From NCBI GenBank assembly GCA_002424605.1, contig DIKQ01000009.1:1-64000 (forward strand): a stretch of DNA of 64,000 nucleotides, given 5' to 3'. Source of the stretch: Cloacimonetes bacterium UBA5614 (GTDB taxonomy: Bacteria > Cloacimonadota > Cloacimonadia > Cloacimonadales > Cloacimonadaceae). The position numbers were made by a program, and so were the translations under genes. Shown here piece after piece: positions 8,870 to 19,193 of the stretch; the first letter of the stretch is position 1; every line of letters begins with the position of its first letter. The notes under the pieces are model-generated. The model did not search any database. It was given only the letters and a program-made list of their open reading frames with translations, and had not been told where the DNA came from.

Positions 8870-9603
8870 AGTACACCATTTTGGGAGCAGGCTCGGGTTT
8901 GCCTCATCCCGACTTTCACTTATCGAGCCTTGTAGTGCAGACAGGGGAGCATAACTTCCTTCTGGACTGCGGAGAAGGCATTTCCAAGCAGCTTATCAGG
9001 CACGGATTCAGCAACAGCTTTCTGGACGCAGTTCTTATCAGCCATTTCCATCCAGACCACGTAACCGGTCTTTATATGCTTATCCAGATGATGTATCTGG
9101 AAAACCGGACTAAGCCCCTAAACCTGTTCCTGCCAGAGAGACAGGCTGCTTTCATGGAATCCATGCACCTGTTTTATACGTTTGAACAGCGTCTCCCCTT
9201 TGAACTGAAAGTCTATGAAATGACTGAAGCAGAAAAGATCTACCCGCAAATCAATATTGCCCGGACCGACCATCTGAACGGATATGCCGATTTTCTGCAG
9301 AAGCACGATTACCCCAATCCGATGAATTCCTATTGCATAGCTGTCACAGAGGATGGCAAAACCCTTTTGTACACTTCGGATGTAAGCACTTACAGCAATA
9401 TCGGTCATCTTCTGGAAAAGGCGGATGTGATTATCACCGATGCCCTGCATCCCGATGCCGGTATGATTATCAGGCTGGCTGAAGACCAGACCAAACAATT
9501 GATATTAACCCACGGCATTTCAGATACCCTCAGGGAATGGGTCAATGAGAAACAACGCGATAATGTGTCATTCGCAGCAGAAAACCAAATCCGACAGCTT
9601 TGA
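8866..9603 (+). CDS. Metallo-beta-lactamase-fold hydrolase (RNase Z-like)
   Basis: A 245-residue soluble protein with the metal-binding motif HFHPDH (about residues 56-61), a downstream DVS segment and a late ILTHG, as in RNase Z/ElaC and related phosphodiesterases. It lacks an obvious tRNA exosite arm, so it may act on a small substrate instead of tRNA 3' ends. The start overlaps the WecA-type gene by 4 nt, and a lipoprotein gene follows after 12 nt. Fold is confident; substrate unknown. Confidence 0.85.
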   Translation: MKYTILGAGSGLPHPDFHLSSLVVQTGEHNFLLDCGEGISKQLIRHGFSNSFLDAVLISHFHPDHVTGLYMLIQMMYLENRTKPLNLFLPERQAAFMESMHLFYTFEQRLPFELKVYEMTEAEKIYPQINIARTDHLNGYADFLQKHDYPNPMNSYCIAVTEDGKTLLYTSDVSTYSNIGHLLEKADVIITDALHPDAGMIIRLAEDQTKQLILTHGISDTLREWVNEKQRDNVSFAAENQIRQL

Positions 9604-9615
9604 GGAGAACTTCGC

Positions 9616-11025
9616 TTGAAGGTAATGACACTGGCAAGGGCAGGGCTTCTGGTAGCAGCATTGATGCTGCTTGCCGGTTGTGAGTACAATAAAATCAAAG
9701 ATGCTGAAAAACTGTTTTCAGCAAGACGTTACGCAGCAGCAATCGAGCAATTGGATTATTTTATCCGAACCGGTGAGAATGGCGCTTTTATCACGAGGGC
9801 AGAACTCATCAGGTCTGCCAGTTACTATGAGCTGGGTGTCGCAGCCGCGGACAGGGAAAACTGGAACCTCGCCATCAGGCTTTTTAAATTGTCAAATTCC
9901 GAGCAGTCTGATGCAGCCCTGGCAAAGGTCTATCGTACCCTTGCCTTTACCGCTATTGAAGGTAATGATTATGAGCGGGCAATGTCGTATCTGAATCTGA
10001 TTACCTATGAAATTTCAGGCTCAGAACTCATGCCCGAGGTAATGATGATAAAGATCAAGCTGCAGCTGGAACAATACAACGACAGGGTTTCCGCCTGGAA
10101 CGACTATACGTTTTTGTACGAGCGTTATCCGGAAGACAGATATGAAATAATGGCTCGTCCCTATATCCAGAGCTTTATAAATGATAACATCCTTGCTGCA
10201 GTTGCCAAAGCCGGGCAAAAGAATTATGATGCAGCCCTGGATGATTTGTTCCTGATCAGGTTATATCCGGTTGCCGACCCCAACAGAGTGGATTATGAGA
10301 TATCAAACATTTACCAGGAGCTTGCCGAGAATGCAATCCAGTCAACTGACTATTTTGAAGCCAACCGTCTGTTCCTGAAAGCAATCCAGTATTATCCGAC
10401 CAAGCAGGCAGTTATCAATAAAAGACTTCAGGATATTGCCTATCTCTATGTTGATAAAGGTAATGATTACCTCAAGATAAGAGATTTTAACAACGCTATG
10501 GTTTACTATGAAAAAACATTTGAAATCATACCGGACTTTGAGCTGGCAAAACAGGCAATCAGAAACCTGAACAATGTGCGGCAAAACATCCGCCAGGCAG
10601 CAGAACTGGCATCAGAAGCAGAAAGACTGGAAGCTGGCAGGAATTTTGCAGAAGCCCGCAGGCTTTATAACCAGGCATACCAATTGGATAAAATACCTGT
10701 ATATAATGAAAAATCTCTTATTATGGCTAATATGATTGAAGCAGAGAAAGACCCTGTAGCCTTTGCCCAGGCAATTATCAATGATTACGGCAACGGAGTT
10801 TTGTACAGACGAATCCAGGCTCAAAAGCAGCAGTTGCTGAAAAAGTTCAAACTGGAAGAAATCAAGGACACCGGCTGGAAGATATTACGGTCAACCGGTC
10901 AGTTCAAGTATGAGGCAAGATATGATTTGCTCACGCCGGCGGAAAACCTCTATTTTGTCTGGCAGGTCAATCTGAGGGAAAGAACTATTACTCCCCTGAA
11001 CAAATTATCTGAAAAGCTGATGTAA
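9616..11025 (+). CDS. Lipoprotein with tetratricopeptide repeats
   Basis: A 469-residue lipoprotein: the signal ends LLAGC, with Cys22 as the lipidation site. Nearly all of the mature part is helical and shows repeated TPR-like pairs (A.Y..A...F patterns, e.g. FSARRYAAAIEQLDYFIR, DYFEANRLFLKAIQYYP, DFNNAMVYYEKTFEIIP). Such proteins usually scaffold envelope complexes. The TTG at 9616 is chosen because GAGGAG lies 8 nt upstream; an ATG at 9625 would still keep the lipoprotein signal. It is followed within 12 nt by a small membrane protein and then another lipoprotein. No specific function recognised. Confidence 0.85.
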   Translation: MKVMTLARAGLLVAALMLLAGCEYNKIKDAEKLFSARRYAAAIEQLDYFIRTGENGAFITRAELIRSASYYELGVAAADRENWNLAIRLFKLSNSEQSDAALAKVYRTLAFTAIEGNDYERAMSYLNLITYEISGSELMPEVMMIKIKLQLEQYNDRVSAWNDYTFLYERYPEDRYEIMARPYIQSFINDNILAAVAKAGQKNYDAALDDLFLIRLYPVADPNRVDYEISNIYQELAENAIQSTDYFEANRLFLKAIQYYPTKQAVINKRLQDIAYLYVDKGNDYLKIRDFNNAMVYYEKTFEIIPDFELAKQAIRNLNNVRQNIRQAAELASEAERLEAGRNFAEARRLYNQAYQLDKIPVYNEKSLIMANMIEAEKDPVAFAQAIINDYGNGVLYRRIQAQKQQLLKKFKLEEIKDTGWKILRSTGQFKYEARYDLLTPAENLYFVWQVNLRERTITPLNKLSEKLM

Positions 11026-11037
11026 CAGGATACCCCA

Positions 11038-11622
11038 ATGAAAAAACTAATTCTTGCCCTGATATCACTGCTGATGCTGAGTGCTTTGACTGCTCAGGGT
11101 TCATTCAACATAGAAGAATTTACAAATCCGGAAAAGTATGGCTGGAAAACCTGGGAAGACAGGATGAATTACAGGTATGACCTGTCTGAAAGGCAAAAGC
11201 TCTTACAGATTTACGAGATTGAAGCACAATCTATCTCAGGAAATGTCTTCAAGTCTTCTGTTTTTCCCGGATGGGGTCAATTCAACGCCAAATACTACAC
11301 TAAGGGACAGGTCTTTCTCGCCATAGAGCTTGCTATGTTGGGCGCTTCCTATTTCTTTTACGACAAATCGCGTGATAATTATGAAAAATACAGAAATGCC
11401 ACCCAGATTGATGAAATGAATGCATACTATCATGATGCCCTGGTGCCATACCAGTATTCGGTGGTATTTTTGACCTTCGCATCTGTCGTCTGGATTTATA
11501 ACGTCTTTGATGTGGTGCAGACAACGGAGAAATATAATGCCGAAGTATGGCAGAATACGGTAAGAAGGCATTATAAGACACCTGTCCAGGTCACTCCAAA
11601 CGGGATAGAAGTCAAGTTTTGA
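11038..11622 (+). CDS. DUF5683-like membrane protein
   Basis: A 194-residue envelope protein with a signal peptide (MKKLILALISLLMLSALTAQ). The segment SVFPGWGQFNAKYYTKGQ followed by two hydrophobic helices (about 98-115 and 139-160) is the pattern I associate with DUF5683 proteins of the FCB group, whose role is unknown. It sits between two lipoprotein genes, 12 nt after the first, with its stop just before the strong ribosome site of the next. Function cannot be assigned. Confidence 0.72.
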   Translation: MKKLILALISLLMLSALTAQGSFNIEEFTNPEKYGWKTWEDRMNYRYDLSERQKLLQIYEIEAQSISGNVFKSSVFPGWGQFNAKYYTKGQVFLAIELAMLGASYFFYDKSRDNYEKYRNATQIDEMNAYYHDALVPYQYSVVFLTFASVVWIYNVFDVVQTTEKYNAEVWQNTVRRHYKTPVQVTPNGIEVKF

Positions 11623-11633
11623 GGAGGATTATT

Positions 11634-12065
11634 ATGAAAGCGGTCTTTGTAGTTATCATTGTCATGACACTTCTCAGTCTCATGCTGATTCTTTCCTGTG
11701 ATTTGAAAAGAAGCAATCCCCTGGACCCGGAAAGCCATTCCGATATTTATGCTCCCCCCCGTGTAACCGGTCTGACAGCTACAGGTTCCGGACCGGGTGT
11801 TGCTAATAAATTCGTGGAGCTCCGGTGGACAAAAAACCAGACTCATACAGACGGATATTACATCTACAGAGGGCTTGCCTATAATGCCGAATACGCCCGC
11901 GTGGATTCCATTGGTAACGTCTCGCCAGATGCTATAGTTACCAAAATCGTTCCCATCATTTCTCCGGGGTTTTATTATTTCAAGGTTTCTGCCTATAAGG
12001 ATTACCCGTCCGGAAGATTGGAAGGTTCACTGTCGGAGTGGGCAATTGCCCGTGTAGATAACTGA
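11634..12065 (+). CDS. Small lipoprotein with fibronectin type III-like domain
   Basis: A 143-residue protein with a lipoprotein signal ending LILSC (Cys22). The mature part begins with a short linker (LKRSNPLDPESH) of the type often seen after FCB lipoboxes, then a beta-rich segment with the look of a fibronectin type III module (VELRWTKNQTHTDGYYIYR, YYFKVSAY). GAGGAGG lies 6 nt before the ATG at 11634. One base separates its stop from the helicase start. Role unknown. Confidence 0.8.
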   Translation: MKAVFVVIIVMTLLSLMLILSCDLKRSNPLDPESHSDIYAPPRVTGLTATGSGPGVANKFVELRWTKNQTHTDGYYIYRGLAYNAEYARVDSIGNVSPDAIVTKIVPIISPGFYYFKVSAYKDYPSGRLEGSLSEWAIARVDN

Positions 12066-12066
12066 T

Positions 12067-14241
12067 TTGCTAAATCAACTAAATGAACCACAGAAACAAG
12101 TAGTAACCACTGCTGAAGGCCCCCTGCTTGTACTGGCTGGAGCTGGCAGCGGTAAGACGAGAAGCGTCATATATCGGGCTGCCTGGCTCATTATTGAAAA
12201 GAAAGTTCCACCCTGGAACCTGCTCATCGTCACTTTTACAAACAAAGCTGCCGGCGAACTCAAAGAACGTCTGGAGAACCTGCTAAATTTCCCGGTCAGG
12301 TCACTTTGGGTGGGCACCTTTCATTCTATCTGCACCAGAATCCTGCGCTTTGAAAGCAAGCATCTGCAGTTCGGCAGTAACTTTTCCATTTATGATGATG
12401 ACGACCAGAAAGCGCTGGTAAAAAAGATATACAAGCAACTTAACATTGATAGCCAGAAATACCCGGTTGCCAGGGTACTGAACACCATCAGCCGTTATAA
12501 GAACAAGCTCATGCTGCCTGAAGACCTGGAACAACAAAAGGAAGAGCTGGGAGGCTATGGTGATTATTACAGTGTTTTCCTGAATGTGTACACAGCTTAT
12601 CAGCAGCGGTTGATGCTCAATCAGGCAATGGATTTTGATGATATCCTGCTCTGGACTGCCAAGCTGCTGGAAAGCAATGCCGCCATCCGGGAAAAGTATC
12701 AGAACCAATTCCGCTATGTGATGATAGATGAGTATCAGGATACCAATTATGCCCAGTTCAGGATTATCCACTTGATAGCCTCTGCACACCAGAATATCTG
12801 TGTTGTGGGTGATGACGACCAAGCGATTTATTCCTGGCGCGGAGCCACTATCAGAAACATCCTGGAATTTGAAAGAGATTACCAGAGTGTCAAAACAATA
12901 CGCCTGGAACAGAACTACCGCTCCACCACCTCAATTTTAGATCTGGCTAATTCACTCATCAGAAACAACCGCAGACGGCATCCCAAGGATTTGTGGTCTG
13001 AACTTGGAGTCGGAGAGACACCCCGTCTGTATGTGTACGAAGATGAAAATGACGAAGCCCAGAAAACCATTGAAAAGATAATCAAATTAAACAAGAAAGG
13101 GATTCCCTGGCAGGATTTTGCGGTGCTATACAGAACCAATGCCCAGTCCCGTGTGTTTGAATATGCCTGTGTAGAAAAGAAGGTGCCTTACAGCATTGTG
13201 GGCAGCTTATATTTCTACCAGCGAAAAGAAATCAAGGACCTGCTGGCATACCTGAAAGCTATTGCCAATCCCCGTGATAATGAAAGTCTGCTCAGGATAA
13301 TAAACGAACCGCCGCGAGGTATCGGACAAACCTCTTTGTACAAAGTTATCAGTTATGCTGCAGAGCACAACATCATCCTCTCCAAAGCTATAGGTATTGC
13401 TTCAAGGATTCAGACTCTGCAAACGTCAGCCCAGAAAAGAATTGAGGACTTTTCGTCAATGCTGGAACGCTGGAGAGCTGTCAGCCTTAAGAAACCTGTT
13501 CTGACTCTTGTAAAAACCATCCTGGAGGACCTGAAATGGATAGAGCTTTACCAGAACAGCCACGACCCCAAAGAAGTGTCTCGGGCGGAAAACCTGGCAG
13601 AATTTGTCTCCGCAGTCAGCGAGTTCACAGAGAAATATCTGCAGGATAATGAGAAACCGCCGTTGCTGGAGGAGTATCTTCCGTTTGTTGCTTTGCAGAC
13701 AGATCTTGACCAGCTTTCCAGTGATAAAAATACAGTCCGCTTGATGACTATGCACAATGCCAAAGGACTGGAATTCGAGCAAGTATTCATTGTGGGATTG
13801 GAGCAGGAGCTTTTGCCCCACAGGATGTCCATGGAAACTCCGGACGAGATTGAAGAGGAACGCCGGCTGTTTTATGTGGCGGTTACCCGTGCAAAGCGTC
13901 ATCTGCATATGAGTTATGCCAAGTTCCGCAGAATGTATGACACCTATTATTTCACCCAACCCAGCATGTTTATCCATGAGCTGAATCCGGATTGCTTTGT
14001 TCGTGATGATGCGGCTGCGGGATTGCTAACTCATCCCCGTTCTTCTACAAAAAAGAAAAAACCTGTCATCACCGAAAGTATGAAATCCTACCGCATCGGG
14101 CAGAAAGTAATCCACCCGGAATATGGCGAGGGAGTCATTTTAAGCGTAGATGGCGAGGGTATTACCGCCAAACTGACCATTTCCTTCAAGAATGGCAAGC
14201 TGGCTCGCATAATCGGTTCTTTTGTCAATACAGATTTCTGA
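12067..14241 (+). CDS. pcrA: ATP-dependent DNA helicase, PcrA/UvrD family
   Basis: Superfamily 1A 3'-5' helicase acting in excision repair and replication restart. The 724-residue protein has Walker A AGAGSGKT (about residue 24), motif II DEYQDTN, motif III DDDQAIYSWRGA, motif IV LEQNYRS, motif V TMHNAKGLEF and motif VI FYVAVTRAK, all intact. A C-terminal Tudor-like segment (YRIGQKVIHPEYGEGVI) is the RNA-polymerase-binding element of PcrA/UvrD. It starts at a TTG one base after the previous stop. mfd follows 8 nt later, so two transcription-linked repair genes lie together. Confidence 0.95.
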   Translation: MLNQLNEPQKQVVTTAEGPLLVLAGAGSGKTRSVIYRAAWLIIEKKVPPWNLLIVTFTNKAAGELKERLENLLNFPVRSLWVGTFHSICTRILRFESKHLQFGSNFSIYDDDDQKALVKKIYKQLNIDSQKYPVARVLNTISRYKNKLMLPEDLEQQKEELGGYGDYYSVFLNVYTAYQQRLMLNQAMDFDDILLWTAKLLESNAAIREKYQNQFRYVMIDEYQDTNYAQFRIIHLIASAHQNICVVGDDDQAIYSWRGATIRNILEFERDYQSVKTIRLEQNYRSTTSILDLANSLIRNNRRRHPKDLWSELGVGETPRLYVYEDENDEAQKTIEKIIKLNKKGIPWQDFAVLYRTNAQSRVFEYACVEKKVPYSIVGSLYFYQRKEIKDLLAYLKAIANPRDNESLLRIINEPPRGIGQTSLYKVISYAAEHNIILSKAIGIASRIQTLQTSAQKRIEDFSSMLERWRAVSLKKPVLTLVKTILEDLKWIELYQNSHDPKEVSRAENLAEFVSAVSEFTEKYLQDNEKPPLLEEYLPFVALQTDLDQLSSDKNTVRLMTMHNAKGLEFEQVFIVGLEQELLPHRMSMETPDEIEEERRLFYVAVTRAKRHLHMSYAKFRRMYDTYYFTQPSMFIHELNPDCFVRDDAAAGLLTHPRSSTKKKKPVITESMKSYRIGQKVIHPEYGEGVILSVDGEGITAKLTISFKNGKLARIIGSFVNTDF

Positions 14242-14249
14242 GTACGAGT

Positions 14250-17200
14250 ATGAAGTTTTACGAGAAGATTCAAAGCAGACTGCTGGCATCAGAGTTTCTG
14301 AATAACTACCTTGCTCTTTTGGACAAGGGGGTTTCCCGTTTTCAATACAGCCATCTGAACCAGTCCGCCAGAGCGCTACTGATAGCTCATGCATGGATAA
14401 ATACGAAGAAGAACATCCTGGTAGTCTCTGCAGATGACACCCAGGCAGAGGAAATCTGGGACGACTTATGCGTTCTGCTTGGCAAGGAAAACGCGCATTA
14501 TCTGCCTGATTTTGAGGTTCTGCCCTATGAAGAGCGTTCCCCGCATTATTCTATCCGCGCTACCCGACTGGAAACCATCTCCCGGGTGGTCTCCGGAATT
14601 CCGCAAATCTACGTTTTATCGCTGCGTACTTTTCTGCGCTTGATTCAGCCACTGGAATTCCTGAACAAGAACATTATCCGGCTGAAAAAGGGCCAGGAAT
14701 ATGACCCTAGCGTCCTAATCTCCAATCTGGTCGGCATGGGATATGAAATAGAATATCAGGTGGGCAAGGTTTACCAGGTTGCCAGGAGGGGTGGCATCCT
14801 TGACGTATTTTCACCTCCCCAGCACAAACCAGTCCGCATAGAGTTTTTCGGGGATGAGATAATCTCTTTGAGAACCTTTTCTCTTGCCACCCAAAGGTCA
14901 GAATCTCCTGAGATAAATGATGTGACAATCATCCCGGCCCGTGAGATTTCCCTGCATGACATTGATGTTGATTCCCCAATTCTGAAGAGAGTGCACGAGC
15001 ATGGCTTGTTTGAGGGAATCGAAAACTACGTAAGCCTCCTCCTCCCAAAGGTGCAAACCTTTGCCGATTATTTTTCTGCAGACACGACCCAGATCTTTTG
15101 GATAGATTATCCGTACGTAAAGGACGAAGAGCTTGCATTAACTGAGCAGGTGTTATCAAGTTATGAACGCGCCAAGCAAGGGCGAAGCAAGGTAGTACTG
15201 CCCAAGCCGGAACAGCTTTTTGCTGGAGAGGAAAAGCTTTATCAAGCGCTGCACAGGTACCAGAGCATTTTTCTTTCACAAACAGAATTCCTCCTGCCGG
15301 AAATCGAACAAAATTTCATCTCACCGGTCTCCGGGATGGAAAGCCTGAATGGTGACCTGGATGCTCTCAGCCGGGAAATCAGGCAAAAGCAGGGACAAGA
15401 CTTTTCCATTTACATCCAGTTTGACAATGAAAGCCAGTCAAACCGCATGAAAATCCTGTTGGATGATTTTGAACTAAAAGTGGAACACTTTATCGGTTGT
15501 CTGCATTTCGGTTTTAGTCTGGCCGATTGCGGCTTGTCTGTTTATACTGACCACGAGATATTTAACCGCTACAAAATGAAAAGATATGCTCCCCGTTTTT
15601 CCCCGGGTGAAGCCCTGGTGGATTATGAGAGCTTGAAACCGGGAGATTATATTGTTCATATTGACCACGGTATCGGTATCTTTGAAGGACTTAAAATTGT
15701 TAAGATTGACGGTCAGGACATCGAATGCCTCTGCCTGAAATACGCCGGAGACGATAAAATCTACGTTCCCACTTTCCAACTGCAGCTTGTATCCCGATAT
15801 ATTGCAGAAGAAGGCTTTGCCCCAACCATCCACAAACTGGGCGGCAAAAAGTGGGAAAGCACCAAGCGCAAAGCTAAAAGCCAGATAGAGCTGGTCGCCG
15901 CAGACATTTTAAAACTATATGCAGAACGCAATAAACGCAAAGGAATTTCCCACGAGCAGGATTCCCAGTGGCAGGGCGAACTGGAGGATTCTTTTATTTA
16001 TGAGGACACGCCGGACCAGGTTACCGCTACCAAAGACATTAAGCAGGATATGGAAAATCCCAATCCGATGGAACGCCTGCTCTGTGGAGACGTGGGTTTT
16101 GGTAAGACTGAAGTTGCAATCAGAGCCGCTTTCAAGGCAGTTATCAGCGGTTACCAGGTGGCAGTGCTCGTTCCCACCACCCTTCTGGCAGAACAGCATT
16201 ACAGGGTTTTCCGGGAACGGGTGGCTCAGTATCCCATCCGCATAGCCATGTTCAGCCGCTTCCGTGCAACCGCTCAGATTAAGAAAGACCTGGTGGCTAT
16301 CGCCCTGGGACAGATTGACATTGCAATTGGCACGCACAGATTGATTTCCACTGATGTCAGGTTCAGGCATCTAGGGTTGCTTATCATAGATGAAGAGCAT
16401 CGCTTTGGAGTGCGTCACAAGGAAAAGCTGCGTAAATTGCAGTCCAATGTGGATACGCTCTATATGTCGGCAACCCCCATTCCCCGCACCTTGAATATGG
16501 CGCTCAGCAAGCTAAAGGATATTTCGCTGATACAGACCTCCCCCAAGGAAAGATTGCCCATACGCACCATTGTCACGAACCGTGACTTGCAGATTGTCAA
16601 AGATGCCATCCAGCGTGAAGTTGACCGCGGAGGACAGGTCTTTTTCATCCATAACAGGGTGCAGAGCATAGAATCAGTTGCTACAGAACTAAAGACGGCT
16701 CTCCCCCACATCAGATTTGTTGTAGGACACGCCCAGATGAGCGAACACATGCTGGAAAACGTAATGGACTCTTTCATTGAACACCAGTTTGATGTCCTGA
16801 TTTCCACCACGATTGTGGAAAACGGCATTGATATCCCCAATGCCAATACCATCCTGATTGACCGCGCTGACACCTTTGGCCTGGCGCAGCTTTACCAGAT
16901 GCGGGGCAGAGTTGGCAGAAGCAACCGCAGGGCGTATGCCTACCTGCTGGTTCCCAAAGGAATCACGGTTGAAGCCCGTCACCGTTTAGATGCCCTCACC
17001 CAATACGACTACCTGGGAGCAGGGTTTCAGGTGGCAATGCGTGACCTGGAAATCAGGGGAGCCGGTACGGTGCTTGGAACAAAGCAAAGCGGAGTAATTC
17101 AGTCAATCGGTTACAACTATTATAACCGCTTGCTGGAGAAAGCCATTGATGGCATCCAGTCCGAACATCCTGAGGAGTTTTACCAGGAAGAATACCCGGA

Positions 17201-17663
17201 AACCAGGCAAAAGCTCAAAACAGATATAGATTTGTATTTCCCTCCTGATTACATTTCCGATGATAAGGAACGGCTGCGTATTTACAGACGACTGAATGAA
17301 TGCGATGATATCGGTCTGATTGATGATTTTACTGCGGAGCTTACCGACCGGTTTGGCAAACTGCCTGATAAGGCAAAATGGCTGCTGACCTATTTTAAGC
17401 TGAAGATATTGACCCAGAAAGCCGGTTTGCAGAATTGCCATGTCAGGAACGGAGAATTGATTATGGAATTCAAGTCAAACACACCTCCCTCCAAGAACAA
17501 GATACTTAGCTTTCTCGAAGTTGTGAAAGAACCTGTCAGGTTTGAAACAACAGCGAATCTGAAAATCATCTTTGCCTTGACCCAGCACGCCCGCTTATCC
17601 TATCAGGACCAAACTGCAGCAGCTATCAAAATACTTTCAGCTTACCTGACAGCGAAAAGCTAA
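14250..17663 (+). CDS. mfd: Transcription-repair coupling factor Mfd
   Basis: Removes RNA polymerase stalled at lesions and recruits UvrA. The 1137-residue length is normal. Domains in order: a UvrB-homology region (residues 1-430), the CarD-like RNA polymerase interaction domain (about 455-530, KPGDYIVHIDHGIGIF), the translocase core with Walker A GDVGFGKTE (about 612) and motif II DEEH (about 714), the TRG motif region (about 900-960) and the C-terminal domain. Its end overlaps by 4 nt the stop of a convergent gene. The preceding gene is a PcrA/UvrD helicase. Confidence 0.97.
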   Translation: MKFYEKIQSRLLASEFLNNYLALLDKGVSRFQYSHLNQSARALLIAHAWINTKKNILVVSADDTQAEEIWDDLCVLLGKENAHYLPDFEVLPYEERSPHYSIRATRLETISRVVSGIPQIYVLSLRTFLRLIQPLEFLNKNIIRLKKGQEYDPSVLISNLVGMGYEIEYQVGKVYQVARRGGILDVFSPPQHKPVRIEFFGDEIISLRTFSLATQRSESPEINDVTIIPAREISLHDIDVDSPILKRVHEHGLFEGIENYVSLLLPKVQTFADYFSADTTQIFWIDYPYVKDEELALTEQVLSSYERAKQGRSKVVLPKPEQLFAGEEKLYQALHRYQSIFLSQTEFLLPEIEQNFISPVSGMESLNGDLDALSREIRQKQGQDFSIYIQFDNESQSNRMKILLDDFELKVEHFIGCLHFGFSLADCGLSVYTDHEIFNRYKMKRYAPRFSPGEALVDYESLKPGDYIVHIDHGIGIFEGLKIVKIDGQDIECLCLKYAGDDKIYVPTFQLQLVSRYIAEEGFAPTIHKLGGKKWESTKRKAKSQIELVAADILKLYAERNKRKGISHEQDSQWQGELEDSFIYEDTPDQVTATKDIKQDMENPNPMERLLCGDVGFGKTEVAIRAAFKAVISGYQVAVLVPTTLLAEQHYRVFRERVAQYPIRIAMFSRFRATAQIKKDLVAIALGQIDIAIGTHRLISTDVRFRHLGLLIIDEEHRFGVRHKEKLRKLQSNVDTLYMSATPIPRTLNMALSKLKDISLIQTSPKERLPIRTIVTNRDLQIVKDAIQREVDRGGQVFFIHNRVQSIESVATELKTALPHIRFVVGHAQMSEHMLENVMDSFIEHQFDVLISTTIVENGIDIPNANTILIDRADTFGLAQLYQMRGRVGRSNRRAYAYLLVPKGITVEARHRLDALTQYDYLGAGFQVAMRDLEIRGAGTVLGTKQSGVIQSIGYNYYNRLLEKAIDGIQSEHPEEFYQEEYPETRQKLKTDIDLYFPPDYISDDKERLRIYRRLNECDDIGLIDDFTAELTDRFGKLPDKAKWLLTYFKLKILTQKAGLQNCHVRNGELIMEFKSNTPPSKNKILSFLEVVKEPVRFETTANLKIIFALTQHARLSYQDQTAAAIKILSAYLTAKS

Positions 17664-18763
17664 ACTCCTGTCTTTTCTGCTGCTTGATACTCCTGAACCA
17701 GCTCAGTCATCAGCTCTTTCACAGTGACGATTTTGTCCACTTTGTAGCCATTCGCTCCTGAAAAGGCAAAGCCCTCCTTGAACAGACCGTTTCTGGCGTT
17801 ACGCAAAGCCAGGGCAATGCAATAAGGCGCGCTATGATAATCACAGGTCTTGAGGCATTTCCAGGCGCAATTGAACGGATGTTTATAACCGCTGGCGACA
17901 TCTTTCAGGAACTGGTTGTTAATCGCTCTTCCTGGCATTCCGACCGGGCTTTCGATAATCACGATATCGTCTTTGCTGCAATTGATAAACTGCTCCTTGA
18001 AGGCAATATCCGCATCGCATTCCACTGTGGCGACAAACCGAGTTCCCAATTGAACTCCGTCAGCTCCCAGCTGCATAATCCTGAAAACATCTTCCCCGGT
18101 ATAGATTCCGCCTGCAGCTATGACAGGGATGTGCTTCCCTGCTTGTTCCTCGACTGCCTTAACTACTGATTTGACCTTTGGCAAAACAGACTCAAGGGCA
18201 AACTCGGGGTTATCCAGCTGGTCTTTTTTAAAGCCAAGATGGCCCCCAGCCAGCGGACCTTCCACTACAACTATGTCAGGAGTCAGTTGGAAGTGTTTTG
18301 CCCAATGGTTCAGAATAAGCGTAGCCGCCCTTTCCGATGATACAATAATCCCGACCTTGGTTTTCACGTTCTGCAGATACTCCAGAGTCATTGTGGTGGG
18401 AAGTTTCAGGAAAAGTCCAGCTCCCATAAAGACAACATCGATTTCCTCTTCAAAAGCTGTCCTCAGCATCTGGTCAAAATCTGTCACTGCCAGCATAATA
18501 TTGATTCCCAGAATGCCTTTGGTAAGTTTTCTGGCTGCGCGGATTTCCGCCCTCAGAGCGTTTATGTTGGCTTCGGCATAATTTTTACCAAGTTCAGGGT
18601 GGAGCAGACCCAATCCTACAGACGAGAGAACTCCGATTCCACCTTCATTTGCCACAGCAGCAGCGAGTCCGGATAGCGAAATCCCCACTCCCATACCACC
18701 CTGGATGATGGGAAGCCTGGCGGTCAGTTCACCTATTTTTAATGGAGGTAAAACGTTTATCAT
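17660..18763 (-). CDS. NAD(P)H-dependent flavin oxidoreductase (FabK/nitronate monooxygenase-like)
   Basis: A 367-residue TIM-barrel FMN enzyme. The N-terminal GMGVGIS segment, the central EGPLAGGHLG motif and the C-terminal phosphate-binding GADGVQLGTRF are the family signatures. Members are either enoyl-ACP reductase II (FabK) or nitronate monooxygenases, and sequence alone does not decide. It has a long Cys-containing C-terminal extension (NCAWKCLKTCDYHSAPYC, about residues 296-313), beyond the minimal FabK core. It is convergent with mfd and overlaps its end by 4 nt. Confidence 0.85.
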   Translation of the reverse strand: MINVLPPLKIGELTARLPIIQGGMGVGISLSGLAAAVANEGGIGVLSSVGLGLLHPELGKNYAEANINALRAEIRAARKLTKGILGINIMLAVTDFDQMLRTAFEEEIDVVFMGAGLFLKLPTTMTLEYLQNVKTKVGIIVSSERAATLILNHWAKHFQLTPDIVVVEGPLAGGHLGFKKDQLDNPEFALESVLPKVKSVVKAVEEQAGKHIPVIAAGGIYTGEDVFRIMQLGADGVQLGTRFVATVECDADIAFKEQFINCSKDDIVIIESPVGMPGRAINNQFLKDVASGYKHPFNCAWKCLKTCDYHSAPYCIALALRNARNGLFKEGFAFSGANGYKVDKIVTVKELMTELVQEYQAAEKTGV

Positions 18764-19193
18764 AAATACCTTTCTTTCATATCAAATGAATTATCAACAT
18801 AGAACCAGACAGAGGAAAAACCAATCTCCGGAGCTGATTCAACTGCTTTTTTGAATTGCCGAGACAGACACAGTCAGGAGGCAAAGTAAAACATTCCGCT
18901 TCTACAGTGCTTGTTCCAATCCAATCATTACATGTTTGATATACTGAATATCATCCGGGATACATGTATCAAATTACGATATTATTGTCAATTACAAATA
19001 TTGCGACCGAATTTAACGCTAATTCATATTTTGGGGGTTTGGTACAGACAAGCCGGCAGGGTTGGGATTCAAATGATAAAACTTGTTAGTTGTATCTCAG
19101 ATGATATCACCTATATTATTAAGTAAATCTGAAATACTTGAATTTTACTATAATCTGTCGGTGAATCTGATAGAAAATGAAAAAGAGGTAATA
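18764..19193. other. Intergenic region between divergent genes
   Basis: About 430 bases between the flavin oxidoreductase (minus) and the dehydrogenase operon (plus), AT-rich after 18930. It should hold promoters for both directions. A TATAAT at 19149-19154 could serve the plus-strand operon, but no good -35 box is seen 16-18 nt upstream. A 71-codon frame at 18911-19126 has no ribosome site and is not called. Confidence 0.5.

Noticed and set aside
18911..19126. 71-codon open frame between the flavin oxidoreductase and the dehydrogenase operon
   Set aside because: No Shine-Dalgarno, no recognisable protein features, and AT-rich promoter-like DNA.
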